Of a stretch of DNA of 7,014 nucleotides, positions 1-6,434 are shown in pieces (position 1 is the stretch's first letter; every line of letters begins with the position of its first letter). Both the position numbers and the translations under genes were made by a program. Under the pieces are notes generated by a model, which saw only the letters and a program-made list of their open reading frames with translations, was not told the origin of the DNA and ran no database searches. The stretch comes from DASPXY01 sp038227745 (GTDB lineage: Bacteria; Planctomycetota; Planctomycetia; Gemmatales; Gemmataceae), in contig JBBRPS010000552.1 in the NCBI GenBank assembly GCA_038227745.1, forward strand, positions 1 through 7,014, in the 5' to 3' direction.

Positions 1-308
1 ACCCCACGCGCAGACCGCCGGGCGGGAGGGTCCGGGGTGCGCGCCTAAGCCGCGGGGGGCGAAACAATGTGCCCAAACGAGTGAACATCCTATGGCCCAA
101 GGACTTGGATTTACTGGAGGCACATGACAGTGCCATTCGCATCTCACCCTATTATGTGCGGCCTCGGCGGCGGGGCGCCCAACTTTTTCGCCCGGGCGCG
201 AGGAAGAGGAAGCGGCTCATCCTCTCCCGGGGGTGAACGGTTACTCTTCTTCATGCCGGCGGCGCGGCCCCGCCGCCGCCGTCCCAGGTCGTGGACGGCG
301 CTCCCCCG
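1..308. other. Left edge, no defensible gene
   Basis: No convincing gene is seen here. A plus-strand reading frame from GTG 69 to TGA 236 (55 codons, Arg/Lys-rich at the end) and another from ATG 124 to 345 overlap each other. The second has a good GGAGG at 115-119 but runs into the 3' end of the minus-strand gene and reads as low-complexity Arg/Pro. A GC-only inverted repeat at 258-263/272-277 lies just past the stop of the minus-strand gene. It could help end that transcript, but no U-run follows it on that strand. Confidence 0.4.
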
Positions 309-1046
309 TTACTTCCCCTTCGCGGTCCCCTTCTTCAGGCGGTAGCCCTGGTCGGGCACCTTCTCGACGTCCATCTTGCCCAGCGCGACCCACACGACGT
401 TCATGAAGTCCTTGCTCCCGGTCTCGTAGCCCGCCGCCAGCGCCCGCTCGGCCAACTCCCTGGCCTTCAGCGGCCGGTCGCTCTTGGCCAGCAGCCGCGT
501 CAGCAGGTCCATCAACGACACCCTCCCCCCCGCGCCCGGAGGCGCCGCGGTCGGCGCGGTCTTGCCGTTCGTACCGGCCTTCTTCCCGGCGGGCGCGGCC
601 TTGGCGGCCTGCGCTGGCTTGCCGGCCTGGGGCCGGGGCAGCGTCACGCCCGGCTGCCCCTCGGCGCGCCGCAGCACCCCCTTCGTGACCAACTCGGAGA
701 CCGTGTTCTTCACCAGGCCGGGGATGTTGCGGCTCGTCGTCGGGTACTTCTTCTGCACCACCACCTCGGCCAGCTCCTTGACGGTCATCGGCCGCCCCGC
801 CGCGCGCACCAGGTCCAGAAGGAAGCGCGCGAGGGTGGGAACGCCCGCGGCACGGGCCTGCGCCGCAGACGGTGCCGGCGTGGCTGCCGGCGGCGGTGGG
901 GTTGGTGCCCGGCCGGGGGTGGTGTCGGAGCCGACGGCCTGGATCTCGGCGTCCACCGCACGCAGTTGGGCCTGGAGTTCGTCCTGGCGGCGGGCCAGGT
1001 CGGCCAGGCTAGCTGCCAGTCCCGCACCCAGCCCCGGCCCTTCCAC
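309..1046 (-). CDS. Two-domain HARE-HTH-like protein, open part of broken gene
   Basis: This is the intact part of the disrupted gene, 245 codons if it starts at GTG 1046. That start lies exactly at the end of one repeat copy, has no evident ribosome site and adds a junk-like MEGPGLGAGL leader, so I think it is an artefact of the disruption. Residues 1-38 are coiled coil and 39-68 a Pro/Ala linker. Residues 70-137 form a winged helix (ARFLLDLVRAAGRPMTVKEL, then a second helix and a strand pair ending GVTLP). An Ala/Lys linker follows, then a second winged helix at 175-238 (LMDLLTRLLAKSDRPLKARE to DQGYRLKKG). The pattern of a helix, RPxxxxELAE and a recognition helix resembles HARE-HTH domains, which are known from chromatin and restriction proteins. 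A DNA-binding or nucleoid role is likely, but the target is unknown. The tail is basic (KKGTAKGK). Confidence 0.65.
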   Translation of the reverse strand: MEGPGLGAGLAASLADLARRQDELQAQLRAVDAEIQAVGSDTTPGRAPTPPPPAATPAPSAAQARAAGVPTLARFLLDLVRAAGRPMTVKELAEVVVQKKYPTTSRNIPGLVKNTVSELVTKGVLRRAEGQPGVTLPRPQAGKPAQAAKAAPAGKKAGTNGKTAPTAAPPGAGGRVSLMDLLTRLLAKSDRPLKARELAERALAAGYETGSKDFMNVVWVALGKMDVEKVPDQGYRLKKGTAKGK

Positions 1047-1083
1047 TGGAGTTCGTCCTGGCGGCGGGCCAGGTCGGCCAGGC
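972..1083. repeat. 38-bp direct repeat flanking a 36-bp spacer
   Basis: The copies at 972-1009 and 1046-1083 are identical by eye over 38 bp and begin CTGGAGTTCGTCCTGG. The 36 bp between them (1010-1045) have no obvious second copy in the window. The unit length of 74 bp shifts the reading frame of the minus-strand winged-helix gene. Recombination or slippage between the copies would delete 74 bp and restore that gene. Confidence 0.9.
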
Positions 1084-1177
1084 GGGCCTCGTACGCCCGG
1101 CGCGCCTCATCGAGTTCGGCCTGCTTCTGGGTGAGGCGCTGGGCGAGGTCGTGGAGGGGTAACTCGGGGGCAGACAT

Positions 1178-1419
1178 CGGCGGGGGTACTCCCGGGCGAG
1201 ACAGGGCGAGGGACAGTCACTCCCCTTACCTTACCGGGACTATCCGCCCCCAACAAGGAGCATGGCCGTCGCGGGCGGTCAGACTGTTCGGGCGGCGCAG
1301 GTCATACGATTTCCGCCGGCCGTCTTCTCCTCCCCCACCCCCTGAACGGCTCAAGCGCCGTGACGCCATAAACCGATGCGTTCCGCAGAGTGCTCATCCC
1401 GATCAACTGGAGGTGGAGA
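1178..1419. promoter_or_regulatory. Divergent intergenic region
   Basis: These 242 bp separate the start of the minus-strand winged-helix gene from the plus-strand coiled-coil gene, so promoters for both should lie here. I see no good -35/-10 pair. A short tandem TTACCTTACC lies near 1225-1235. A 27-codon frame at 1262-1345 has AAGGAG only one base before its ATG, which is too close for normal initiation, so I do not call it a gene. Confidence 0.35.
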
Positions 1420-1593
1420 ATGGCAGCCGTGACACCAGCGCAGGCACCCCGGCAGGAGTCGTTGCAGGCCCGCCGAGCCCGGATCGTCCGCGAACTGGAT
1501 CGGATCAACCGCGAGATCGCGGAGGCCCAGAGGCAGTTCGCCGTCCTGGACACCCGCCTGGGGACGACACCGCCCGCTCGGGCGGCTGCTTGA
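1420..1593 (+). CDS. Small coiled-coil protein, 57 residues
   Basis: I do not recognise a family. ATG 1420 is chosen because GGAGG (1409-1413) lies six bases upstream; a GTG at 1390 in the same frame has no such site. The product is 57 residues: a short Ala/Pro N-terminus, one charged heptad-like helix from about residue 13 to 47 (SLQARRARIVRELDRINREI onward, with Leu/Ile/Val spaced by three and four) and a Pro/Ala tail. It has no membrane segment, no cysteine and no catalytic motif. A strong terminator begins 20 bp after the stop, which supports a real, singly transcribed gene. It is divergent from the winged-helix gene, whose N-terminus is also a coiled coil of similar composition, so the two products might interact; that is only inference. 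Confidence 0.6.
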   Translation: MAAVTPAQAPRQESLQARRARIVRELDRINREIAEAQRQFAVLDTRLGTTPPARAAA

Positions 1594-1613
1594 GACGACC
1601 GGGTCTTCCTACC

Positions 1614-1655
1614 CCAGACGGCACCGGCGGGTGCCGTCTGGCTCAGTCCTTCTTT
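1614..1655 (+). terminator. Rho-independent-type terminator
   Basis: There is a perfect 12-bp stem, 1614-1625 with 1630-1641, and a GGCG loop. It is followed by a T-rich stretch (CTCAGTCCTTCTTT) rather than a pure T-run. It lies 20 bp after the stop of the 57-residue gene and most likely ends that transcript. Confidence 0.8.
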
Positions 1656-2224
1656 GCGGTTTTGGTGACACCTGTGACGTGCTGTTGGGAAGTTGGACCC
1701 GGATGGGCCGGGAGCTTTCCCGTGCGTCGTCGAATCCCTCGCCCTTGCGCCTGAGCCGTGTCGTCACCGGCGCTGCCGCCTCTCTTGACGGCCGTTCACA
1801 ATTCCCTGGCCACTGCCCCTCCCGCCCGCAGGGCGCGTCAGCCGTCCAACTCTCGAAGCCGACGCTCCGGGGATCTCACCCAGGGCAGCGGCCCTCCCCG
1901 CAGATCCATGAATCGTGGCTGCATGAACGAGCCGATTCCCGCGCTCGACATGGCCTTCGGCCGAATCGAACGACTGGGACGGTGCGGCGGCGGGCGTCGC
2001 GCAGGCGGGCGGTCATGGCGGCAAACAGCCTGCGGCGGTGGTTGCAGGAACCAGCCGAAGGCGGGCGGGCGATCGTCCGGGCAGGAAAATGGTTGCCTGC
2101 GGCCCTTCGCGAGGGTAAAGTCTATTCCTAGAGTCGAAGCGGTGTTCCCAGAGGGCGCTCATCTGGGAAAGAGCAAAGTCAATTATCCCGCCTGTGCCCG
2201 TTCTCGCTGGGGTCCAATTCTGCC
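1656..2224. other. Intergenic stretch, no convincing gene
   Basis: About 570 bp upstream of the cytochrome-like gene. Open frames exist on both strands, but they are Arg/Ser/Gly/Pro-rich, overlap each other, lack ribosome sites and have no recognisable domain. A short frame from ATG 1924 begins plausibly (MNEPIPALDMAFGRIERLGR) and then becomes low complexity. It could be the relic of a decayed gene, but I cannot show this. The only other structure noted is the dyad at 2145-2169. Confidence 0.4.
2145..2169. promoter_or_regulatory. 8-bp dyad upstream of cytochrome-like gene
   Basis: TTCCCAGA and TCTGGGAA form a perfect inverted repeat with a 9-base centre, ending 55 bp before the ATG at 2225. 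It has no U-run and is shorter than a terminator needs. Its place between gene and presumed promoter fits an operator or a leader hairpin; no known motif is recognised. Confidence 0.3.
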
Positions 2225-4744
2225 ATGAGCCGATTTTTTTCTTCACCGATCATTGCGGTTGCGATGCTTTGGTTCGTGCGGGGCGCTTCCGCGCAGGATT
2301 TGACGGCCTCGTTCAAAGCCAAGATCAAGCCGTTCCTCGACGCGCATTGTGTCGATTGCCACGGCCCTGACGTCAAGAAGGCGGGCTTGCGGCTCGATGA
2401 GTTGAAACCCGACTTCGCCAATCCCAAGACGGCAGCTCTGTGGATCAAGGCCCACGACAAGCTGGTCGCCGGCGCGATGCCGCCCAAGAAGCGCGAACGG
2501 CCGCCGCCACGCGACCTGGAGCTGGTGACACAATGGCTGCTCAAGGAGCTGCACGCCGCCTCGCTGGAAAAACAGAAGAAGGAAGGGCGTGTCGTCCTTC
2601 GCCGTCTCAATGGCACCGGGTACGAAAACACCCTCCGCGATCTGCTCGCGGTCAACGTCCAGCTCAAGACGCTATTGCCCGAGGACAACACGGCCGCCGG
2701 CTTTGACAACGTCAGCGCGGCCCTGGAGACTTCGGCGGCCCATCTGCTCCTGTATCAGCAGGCGGCGGAGAGAGCGATCCGCGCGGCCGTCCCCGCCGCC
2801 CCGCCCATGCCGTTCAGCGACAAACGCACGGGCCAGCAAATCGTCGAAAAGTCGCCCGCCTTCAAGGAATCGCTCGGCAAGAGCTGCTACGTGAAGGGCG
2901 ACGCGCTCGTTCAGCACGCCCGTTTGCCGGACCATTACCACTTGGTGGCGACGGCGATGGCGCCGCAAGCCGGCCGCTATCGGGTCACGGTGTCGGCTTA
3001 CGCGGTGGGCACGCAGGGCAAACCGCTGACGATGGCGCTCTTGTGCCGGCCCATCCGCGAGCGCGGCGCGCAGGAGTTGCGCACCTGCCGCGATGTGCCG
3101 GCGAACAAGCCGGCGATTTTTGAAGCCGAGTTCGAGATGAATCGCGAGTGCAACGTGTGGATCGCTGCCTGGGGTTTGCCCGAGCGGTACGAGTTTTTCT
3201 TGAAGAAGGTGAAACCGCCGCTGGAAGACTACACGGGCCCGGGACTCGTCGTCGAGTGGCTGAAGATCGAAGGCCCCTTCGGTCCGTGGCCGCCGGAGAG
3301 CTACCAGCGCGTCTTCAAAGACGTGCCGCTCAAGGCGCGCTCGGTCGCCAAGGCGGAGGCGGAGAAGAAGCCGATTCCAAAGATTCCCGACAATCGCCCC
3401 GAAAGCTACTGGGCGAACTACGACCCGCTGGTGCCCGCTTCCACGCAGCCCAAGGAAGACGCCGAGCGCTTGATTCGCGATTTTCTACCGCGCGCATTGC
3501 GCCGGCCCGTGAGCGCGGAATTGCAAAAGCACTACGTCAAGCTCGTGCACGATCGGCTCGACCAGAAATACAGCTTCGTGGAGGCGATGGTGCATGGTTA
3601 CAAGTCGATCCTCTCCTCGACGCATTTCCTGTTCTTGCAGGAGCCGGGCTCGGCTCAGCTGACGGAGAAGGGAGATTTCAGCTCCACGCGCCTCGACGAT
3701 TACGCCGTCGCGAATCGGCTCGCTTATTTCCTGTGGTCGTCGCTGCCCGATCGGGAGCTGTTGGACGCAGCCCAGCGGAAGGAATTGACGAAGCCGGAGA
3801 GTCTCCGCGCCCAAGTAGAGCGGCTGCTGAAAGACCCGAGGACCCAGCGCTTCACGGAGAACTTCACGGGCCAATGGCTCGACCTGCGCAAGATCAACGA
3901 CACGACGCCCGATCCGCAACTGTACGCCGAATACGATCAATTCCTGTTCTGGTCGATGCCGCGCGAGACGGAAATGTACTTCGAGGAGATCCTGCGCCAC
4001 GACCGCAGCCTGGTCGAATTCGTCGATTCGGACTGGTCGTTCCTCAATGAACGCCTGGCCCGCCACTATGGCATCCCAGGCGTGGTCGGGCAGGAGTTGC
4101 GCAAGGTCAAACTCCCCGAGGGCAGCCATCGCGGCGGCGTCATGACCCAGGCGAGCGTTCTGAAGGTCACCGCGGATGGCACACGCACGTCGCCGGTCCT
4201 GCGCGGCAAATGGGTGCTGGAGCGCATCATCGGCAAGCCGCCCGCTCCGCCGCCGCCCGATATTCCTCTGTTCGAGCCGGATATCCGCGGCGCCACTACG
4301 ATTCGCGAACAACTCGACAAACATCGCAACACGCCCGCCTGCGCGTCGTGCCACGTTCACATCGATCCGCCGGGTTTCGCGCTGGAGAACTTTGACGCGA
4401 TCGGCGGCTGGCGCGACTTCTATCGCGCGACCAAGCCGACCAAGAAGGGAGTCGTGAAGGGCCAACGCTACTACCGCGGCCCCGACGTCGAGATCGGCGG
4501 CGTGACGCCCGACGGCAAGGCGTTCAAGAACATTGACGACTACAAGAAGATCCTGCTCGAGGACAAGGACCCGTTGGCCCGCAATCTCACCGAGAAAGTG
4601 TTAATCTACGCAACGGGCGCCGAGATTCAGTTCGCCGACCGCGAGGTCGTCGAGCAGATCGTGGCGACGTTGCGCGCCAGGAATTATGGTTTTCGTACGT
4701 TGATCCATGAGGTGGTGCAGAGCCGGCTGTTTTTGAACAAGTAA
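2225..4744 (+). CDS. Secreted DUF1592/DUF1588-family c-type cytochrome-like protein
   Basis: This 839-residue protein belongs to the large planctomycete/verrucomicrobial family with stacked DUFs. A signal peptide at 1-23 (hydrophobic IIAVAMLWFV, cleavage site ASA-Q) sends it across the membrane, which decides the start although the ribosome site is weak. A cytochrome-like region follows with the haem motif CVDCH at 42-46. Then come DUF1587 (about 124-188, RRLNGTGYENTLRDLL), a beta-rich carbohydrate-binding-like insert (about 215-350), DUF1595 (about 412-473), DUF1592 (about 489-620), DUF1588 (about 632-735, with a second haem-like motif CASCH at 706-710) and DUF1585 (about 765-837). The domain order and length are complete and normal. 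The biochemical role is not established; a periplasmic redox or polysaccharide-related role has been suggested for such families. It is followed at 66 bp by its usual partner, a DUF1552 gene. Its base composition is visibly less GC-rich than that of the winged-helix gene. Confidence 0.93.
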   Translation: MSRFFSSPIIAVAMLWFVRGASAQDLTASFKAKIKPFLDAHCVDCHGPDVKKAGLRLDELKPDFANPKTAALWIKAHDKLVAGAMPPKKRERPPPRDLELVTQWLLKELHAASLEKQKKEGRVVLRRLNGTGYENTLRDLLAVNVQLKTLLPEDNTAAGFDNVSAALETSAAHLLLYQQAAERAIRAAVPAAPPMPFSDKRTGQQIVEKSPAFKESLGKSCYVKGDALVQHARLPDHYHLVATAMAPQAGRYRVTVSAYAVGTQGKPLTMALLCRPIRERGAQELRTCRDVPANKPAIFEAEFEMNRECNVWIAAWGLPERYEFFLKKVKPPLEDYTGPGLVVEWLKIEGPFGPWPPESYQRVFKDVPLKARSVAKAEAEKKPIPKIPDNRPESYWANYDPLVPASTQPKEDAERLIRDFLPRALRRPVSAELQKHYVKLVHDRLDQKYSFVEAMVHGYKSILSSTHFLFLQEPGSAQLTEKGDFSSTRLDDYAVANRLAYFLWSSLPDRELLDAAQRKELTKPESLRAQVERLLKDPRTQRFTENFTGQWLDLRKINDTTPDPQLYAEYDQFLFWSMPRETEMYFEEILRHDRSLVEFVDSDWSFLNERLARHYGIPGVVGQELRKVKLPEGSHRGGVMTQASVLKVTADGTRTSPVLRGKWVLERIIGKPPAPPPPDIPLFEPDIRGATTIREQLDKHRNTPACASCHVHIDPPGFALENFDAIGGWRDFYRATKPTKKGVVKGQRYYRGPDVEIGGVTPDGKAFKNIDDYKKILLEDKDPLARNLTEKVLIYATGAEIQFADREVVEQIVATLRARNYGFRTLIHEVVQSRLFLNK

Positions 4745-4749
4745 ACCGT

Positions 4750-4800
4750 TTTCTTCGTTTAGCGTGTCGCGCGGCGCCGTGCGCGCGCTAAACGAAGAAA
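4750..4800. repeat. Large intercistronic hairpin, CGTTTAGC type
   Basis: A perfect 15-bp inverted repeat (4750-4764 with 4786-4800), extendable by three pairs including two G-U, encloses a GC-only centre containing GGCGCC. Its core arms read CGTTTAGCG and CGCTAAACG. It fills almost all of the 66-bp gap between the two secreted-protein genes. A second hairpin with related arms lies at 6384-6412, so it is probably one member of a dispersed palindromic family. It could protect the upstream mRNA end or separate expression of the two genes. Confidence 0.85.
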
Positions 4801-4804
4801 GGAG
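4798..4804 (+). promoter_or_regulatory. Ribosome site at foot of hairpin
   Basis: AAAGGAG sits six bases before ATG 4811. Its first three bases are also the foot of the 15-bp hairpin arm, so folding would partly cover the site and could modulate translation of the DUF1552 gene relative to the gene before it. Confidence 0.55.
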
Positions 4805-4810
4805 AAAAGC

Positions 4811-6073
4811 ATGGCCTTCAAGCGACTCGACCGAAGAACTTTCCTCCGCGCCGCCGGCGTTTGCATCGGGCTGCCGCTGCTCGACGCGATGCGGCCGTCC
4901 GTCTTTTCGCAGGAGCGGCGCGCTGCGCAGCCGCGCCGCATGGTGCTGATCGGCCGGCCGCTCGGCATGCACACGCCCTTCCTCTTCCCCGAGAGGGCCG
5001 GACGCGACTACCCGCACACGCGCTACACGCGCATCCTCGACGCGCATCGCAACCAGCTCACCGTCTTCTCCGGCATGTCGCATCGCGGCTATACCGATGG
5101 CCATCACAACGACATCGCCTTGATGACCGGCGCTCCGCCGGAAGGCATCCGTCTCAATGACATCCGCAACACCATCTCGCTCGATCAGGAGGTCGCCTCG
5201 CACATCGGCAGCGCGACGCGCTTCGCTTCGCTCGTCCTGGGCGGCACCGTCTATTCCTGGAACCGCCGCGGCATGCGGGTGCCCGCCCAGCACTGGGCCA
5301 GCGGCGTCTTTCGCCAACTGTTCATCCAGGGCACGCCCGACGAAATCGCCCGCGAGGTTCGCCGCCTGCGCGATGGCCGCAGCATCCTCGACGACTTGCG
5401 TGCCCAGGCGCGAACGATGTCCGCCAACCTCGGCGCCGCCGACCGTCATCGCCTGGACCTCTTCTTGACTTCGATTCGCGAAGCCGAGCAGCGCTTGCAG
5501 CAAGATGAAGCCTGGGTCCGTCGGCCCAAGCCGCGCGTCACCGCCCCGCTGCCGACGAACGCGGTTTACCAAACCGGCCAGCTCTTGGCACGCTCACGGC
5601 AATGGTACGACCTCATTCATCTCGCCCTGCAAACGGACTCGACGCGCGTCCTCTCGCTGTCCCTCGATTCGCAGGAACAGCCCGTGATCGACCGCGTTAC
5701 GCTCGGCCATCACGATGCCTCGCATCATGGCCAGGACCCGAGCAAGATCGAGCAACTGGCGCTGATCGAAGAAGCGGAGCTGCGCGTGTTCAACGAATTC
5801 CTGACCAAGCTCAAGAATTCGACCGAAGGCGACGAAACGCTGCTGGATCGTACCATGGTTTTTTATGCCAGCAATCTGGGCAATGGTTCCGGGCATTCGC
5901 CCAATAACTTGCCGATCCTTCTCGCCGGCGGCGGCTTCCGCCACCAGGGGCACGTCGCCTTCGATCGCCAAAACAACCGGCCGCTGTCCAACTTGTTTGT
6001 CCGCATGATGCAGCAAATGGGCATCGCGGCGCGTTCGTTCGGCTCCAGCACAGGGATCCTCGGCGAAGTGTAA
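4811..6073 (+). CDS. Tat-exported DUF1552 protein
   Basis: A 420-residue protein of the DUF1552 family, at the usual family length. The N-terminus DRRTFLRAAG followed by a hydrophobic stretch to about residue 27 is a twin-arginine (Tat) signal, which implies export in a folded state, possibly with a cofactor. The body shows features I associate with this family: VLIGRPLGMHTPFLFP (45-60), TDGHHND (95-101), a His-rich GHHDASHHGQ (299-308) and a C-terminal SNLGNGSGHSPNNLPILLAG (354-373). The last resembles metal-dependent alkaline-phosphatase-superfamily proteins; the His and Asp residues could bind metal, but no enzyme activity is established. The family is habitually encoded next to a DUF1592-type gene, as here, and the two products probably act together outside the cytoplasm. 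The start is set by AAAGGAG six bases upstream and by the signal peptide. Confidence 0.93.
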   Translation: MAFKRLDRRTFLRAAGVCIGLPLLDAMRPSVFSQERRAAQPRRMVLIGRPLGMHTPFLFPERAGRDYPHTRYTRILDAHRNQLTVFSGMSHRGYTDGHHNDIALMTGAPPEGIRLNDIRNTISLDQEVASHIGSATRFASLVLGGTVYSWNRRGMRVPAQHWASGVFRQLFIQGTPDEIAREVRRLRDGRSILDDLRAQARTMSANLGAADRHRLDLFLTSIREAEQRLQQDEAWVRRPKPRVTAPLPTNAVYQTGQLLARSRQWYDLIHLALQTDSTRVLSLSLDSQEQPVIDRVTLGHHDASHHGQDPSKIEQLALIEEAELRVFNEFLTKLKNSTEGDETLLDRTMVFYASNLGNGSGHSPNNLPILLAGGGFRHQGHVAFDRQNNRPLSNLFVRMMQQMGIAARSFGSSTGILGEV

Positions 6074-6192
6074 TCAAGCAAGGAGCATTCGCCTGGGGAC
6101 AAAAAATGGGATTCCCTCGAACCTCTCCGCCGCTCCCGCGTCCTTCCTTTCGACCCGTCTGGAACACGACGGACGCATGGACAGAGAGACCA

Positions 6193-6344
6193 CGGCCCGT
6201 ACCCGACGGCAAGAGCGTACAAACCATTAACCTGAAGGTTGGGGGTTCAAGTCCCCTCGGCCGCGCTTTCAACCACGCGGCCGTAGCTCAACTGGGAGAG
6301 CATCAGAAAGTTCCACCGCTCCTGCGACTTGTGCGGGCTTTTTT
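6193..6344 (+). ncRNA. yrlA: Bacterial Y RNA, YrlA-type tRNA mimic
   Basis: The sequence folds as a Y RNA with a tRNA-like head. Outer stem: 6195-6202 pairs with 6331-6338 (8 bp, one G-U), followed by T6339-T6344, so the stem also acts as terminator. Upper stem, after an internal loop: 6207-6211 with 6323-6326 (one bulge) and 6213-6217 with 6317-6321. Neck, in the place of an anticodon stem: 6229-6231 with 6310-6312 and 6232-6235 with 6303-6306, with AAA bulged. Head: a five-base variable region AGGTT, T arm 6241-6257 with loop TTCAAGT, acceptor-like stem 6258-6264 with 6277-6283 (7 bp, perfect) closed by a 12-base loop, T8/A9-like TA, and D arm 6286-6301 with loop AACTGGGA. There is no anticodon, and the acceptor end is a closed loop without CCA. 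This order is a circularly permuted tRNA, as expected for YrlA RNAs that bind Ro60/TROVE proteins. Promoter not seen; exact 5' end uncertain. The alternative is two tRNA relics, but that does not explain the pairing flanks. Confidence 0.78.
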
Positions 6345-6383
6345 ATTCCTCGTAGCGACACCTTCCTTATCGCGACCTTACCG

Positions 6384-6412
6384 CGTTTGACCGCGAGGCT
6401 CGCGGCTAAACG
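6384..6412. repeat. Second CGTTT...AAACG hairpin before the last gene
   Basis: 6384-6396 pairs with 6400-6412: CGTTT with AAACG, one G-T and one mismatch, then CCGCGA with TCGCGG around a GGC loop. The outer arms match those of the hairpin at 4750-4800. Like that one, it lies immediately before the ribosome site of the next gene (AAGGAGG, 6421-6427). Confidence 0.75.
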
Positions 6413-6434
6413 GATCTGCCAAGGAGGTTACCTC

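Larger units (their letters stand above)
309..1177 (-). pseudogene. HARE-type winged-helix gene broken by 74-bp duplication
   Basis: The reading frame that starts at ATG 1177 encodes an N-terminal coiled coil (residues about 8-44, rich in Gln/Glu/Arg/Leu) and then leaves frame inside a repeated segment. The rest of the protein lies in another frame ending at TAA 309-311. A 38-bp sequence occurs twice, 74 bp apart, and 74 is not a multiple of three. Each copy is read as LADLARRQDELQ in its own frame. Removing one 74-bp unit joins ...ARRQDELQ directly to AQLRAVDAEIQ and gives one uninterrupted 264-residue protein: coiled coil, Pro/Ala linker, winged helix (about 89-156), Ala/Lys linker, second winged helix (about 194-257). 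This may be a true mutation, a reversible switch or an assembly error. ATG 1177 is preceded by a GGGAG about 13 nt upstream, a weak ribosome site. Confidence 0.6.

Noticed and set aside
1262..1345. 27-codon frame with AAGGAG upstream
   Set aside because: The ribosome site is one base from the ATG, too close for normal initiation, and the peptide has no recognisable feature.
1570..1585. CCGCCC-GCTC-GGGCGG hairpin at the end of the 57-residue gene
   Set aside because: It lies inside the coding sequence, is short and has no U-run; the 12-bp hairpin just downstream is the better terminator.
291..1754. Long plus-strand frame of 487 codons
   Set aside because: It is antisense to the winged-helix gene over most of its length, is low-complexity Arg/Gly/Pro, and runs through the small gene and its terminator in another frame.
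3485..4465. Minus-strand frame of 326 codons inside the cytochrome-like gene
   Set aside because: It is a shadow of the coding strand; the plus-strand product has clear domains, haem motifs and a signal peptide.
5811..6272. Minus-strand frame of 153 codons with RGLEPPTFRL
   Set aside because: It is the reverse translation of the tRNA-like T arm fused to the antisense of the DUF1552 gene end; a well-known type of spurious protein.
6192..6314. Two tandem degraded tRNA genes, or a functional permuted tRNA gene
   Set aside because: The upstream copy would lack a paired anticodon arm and the downstream copy a 3' half, while the flanks pair with each other. Bacteria also lack the splicing endonuclease used to mature permuted tRNAs. 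The Y RNA fold explains all parts.
6322..6344. Stand-alone terminator hairpin CCTGC...GCGGG followed by T-run
   Set aside because: It has only 5 bp with a G-T pair; the longer pairing of 6331-6338 with 6195-6202 uses the same bases and is stronger, so I treat the T-run as the end of the Y RNA.
6106..6390. Open frame of 94 codons containing LKVGGSSPLG and VAQLGEHQK
   Set aside because: These strings are typical translations of tRNA T-arm and D-arm sequence. The frame lies across the Y RNA and has no family, so it is an artefact.
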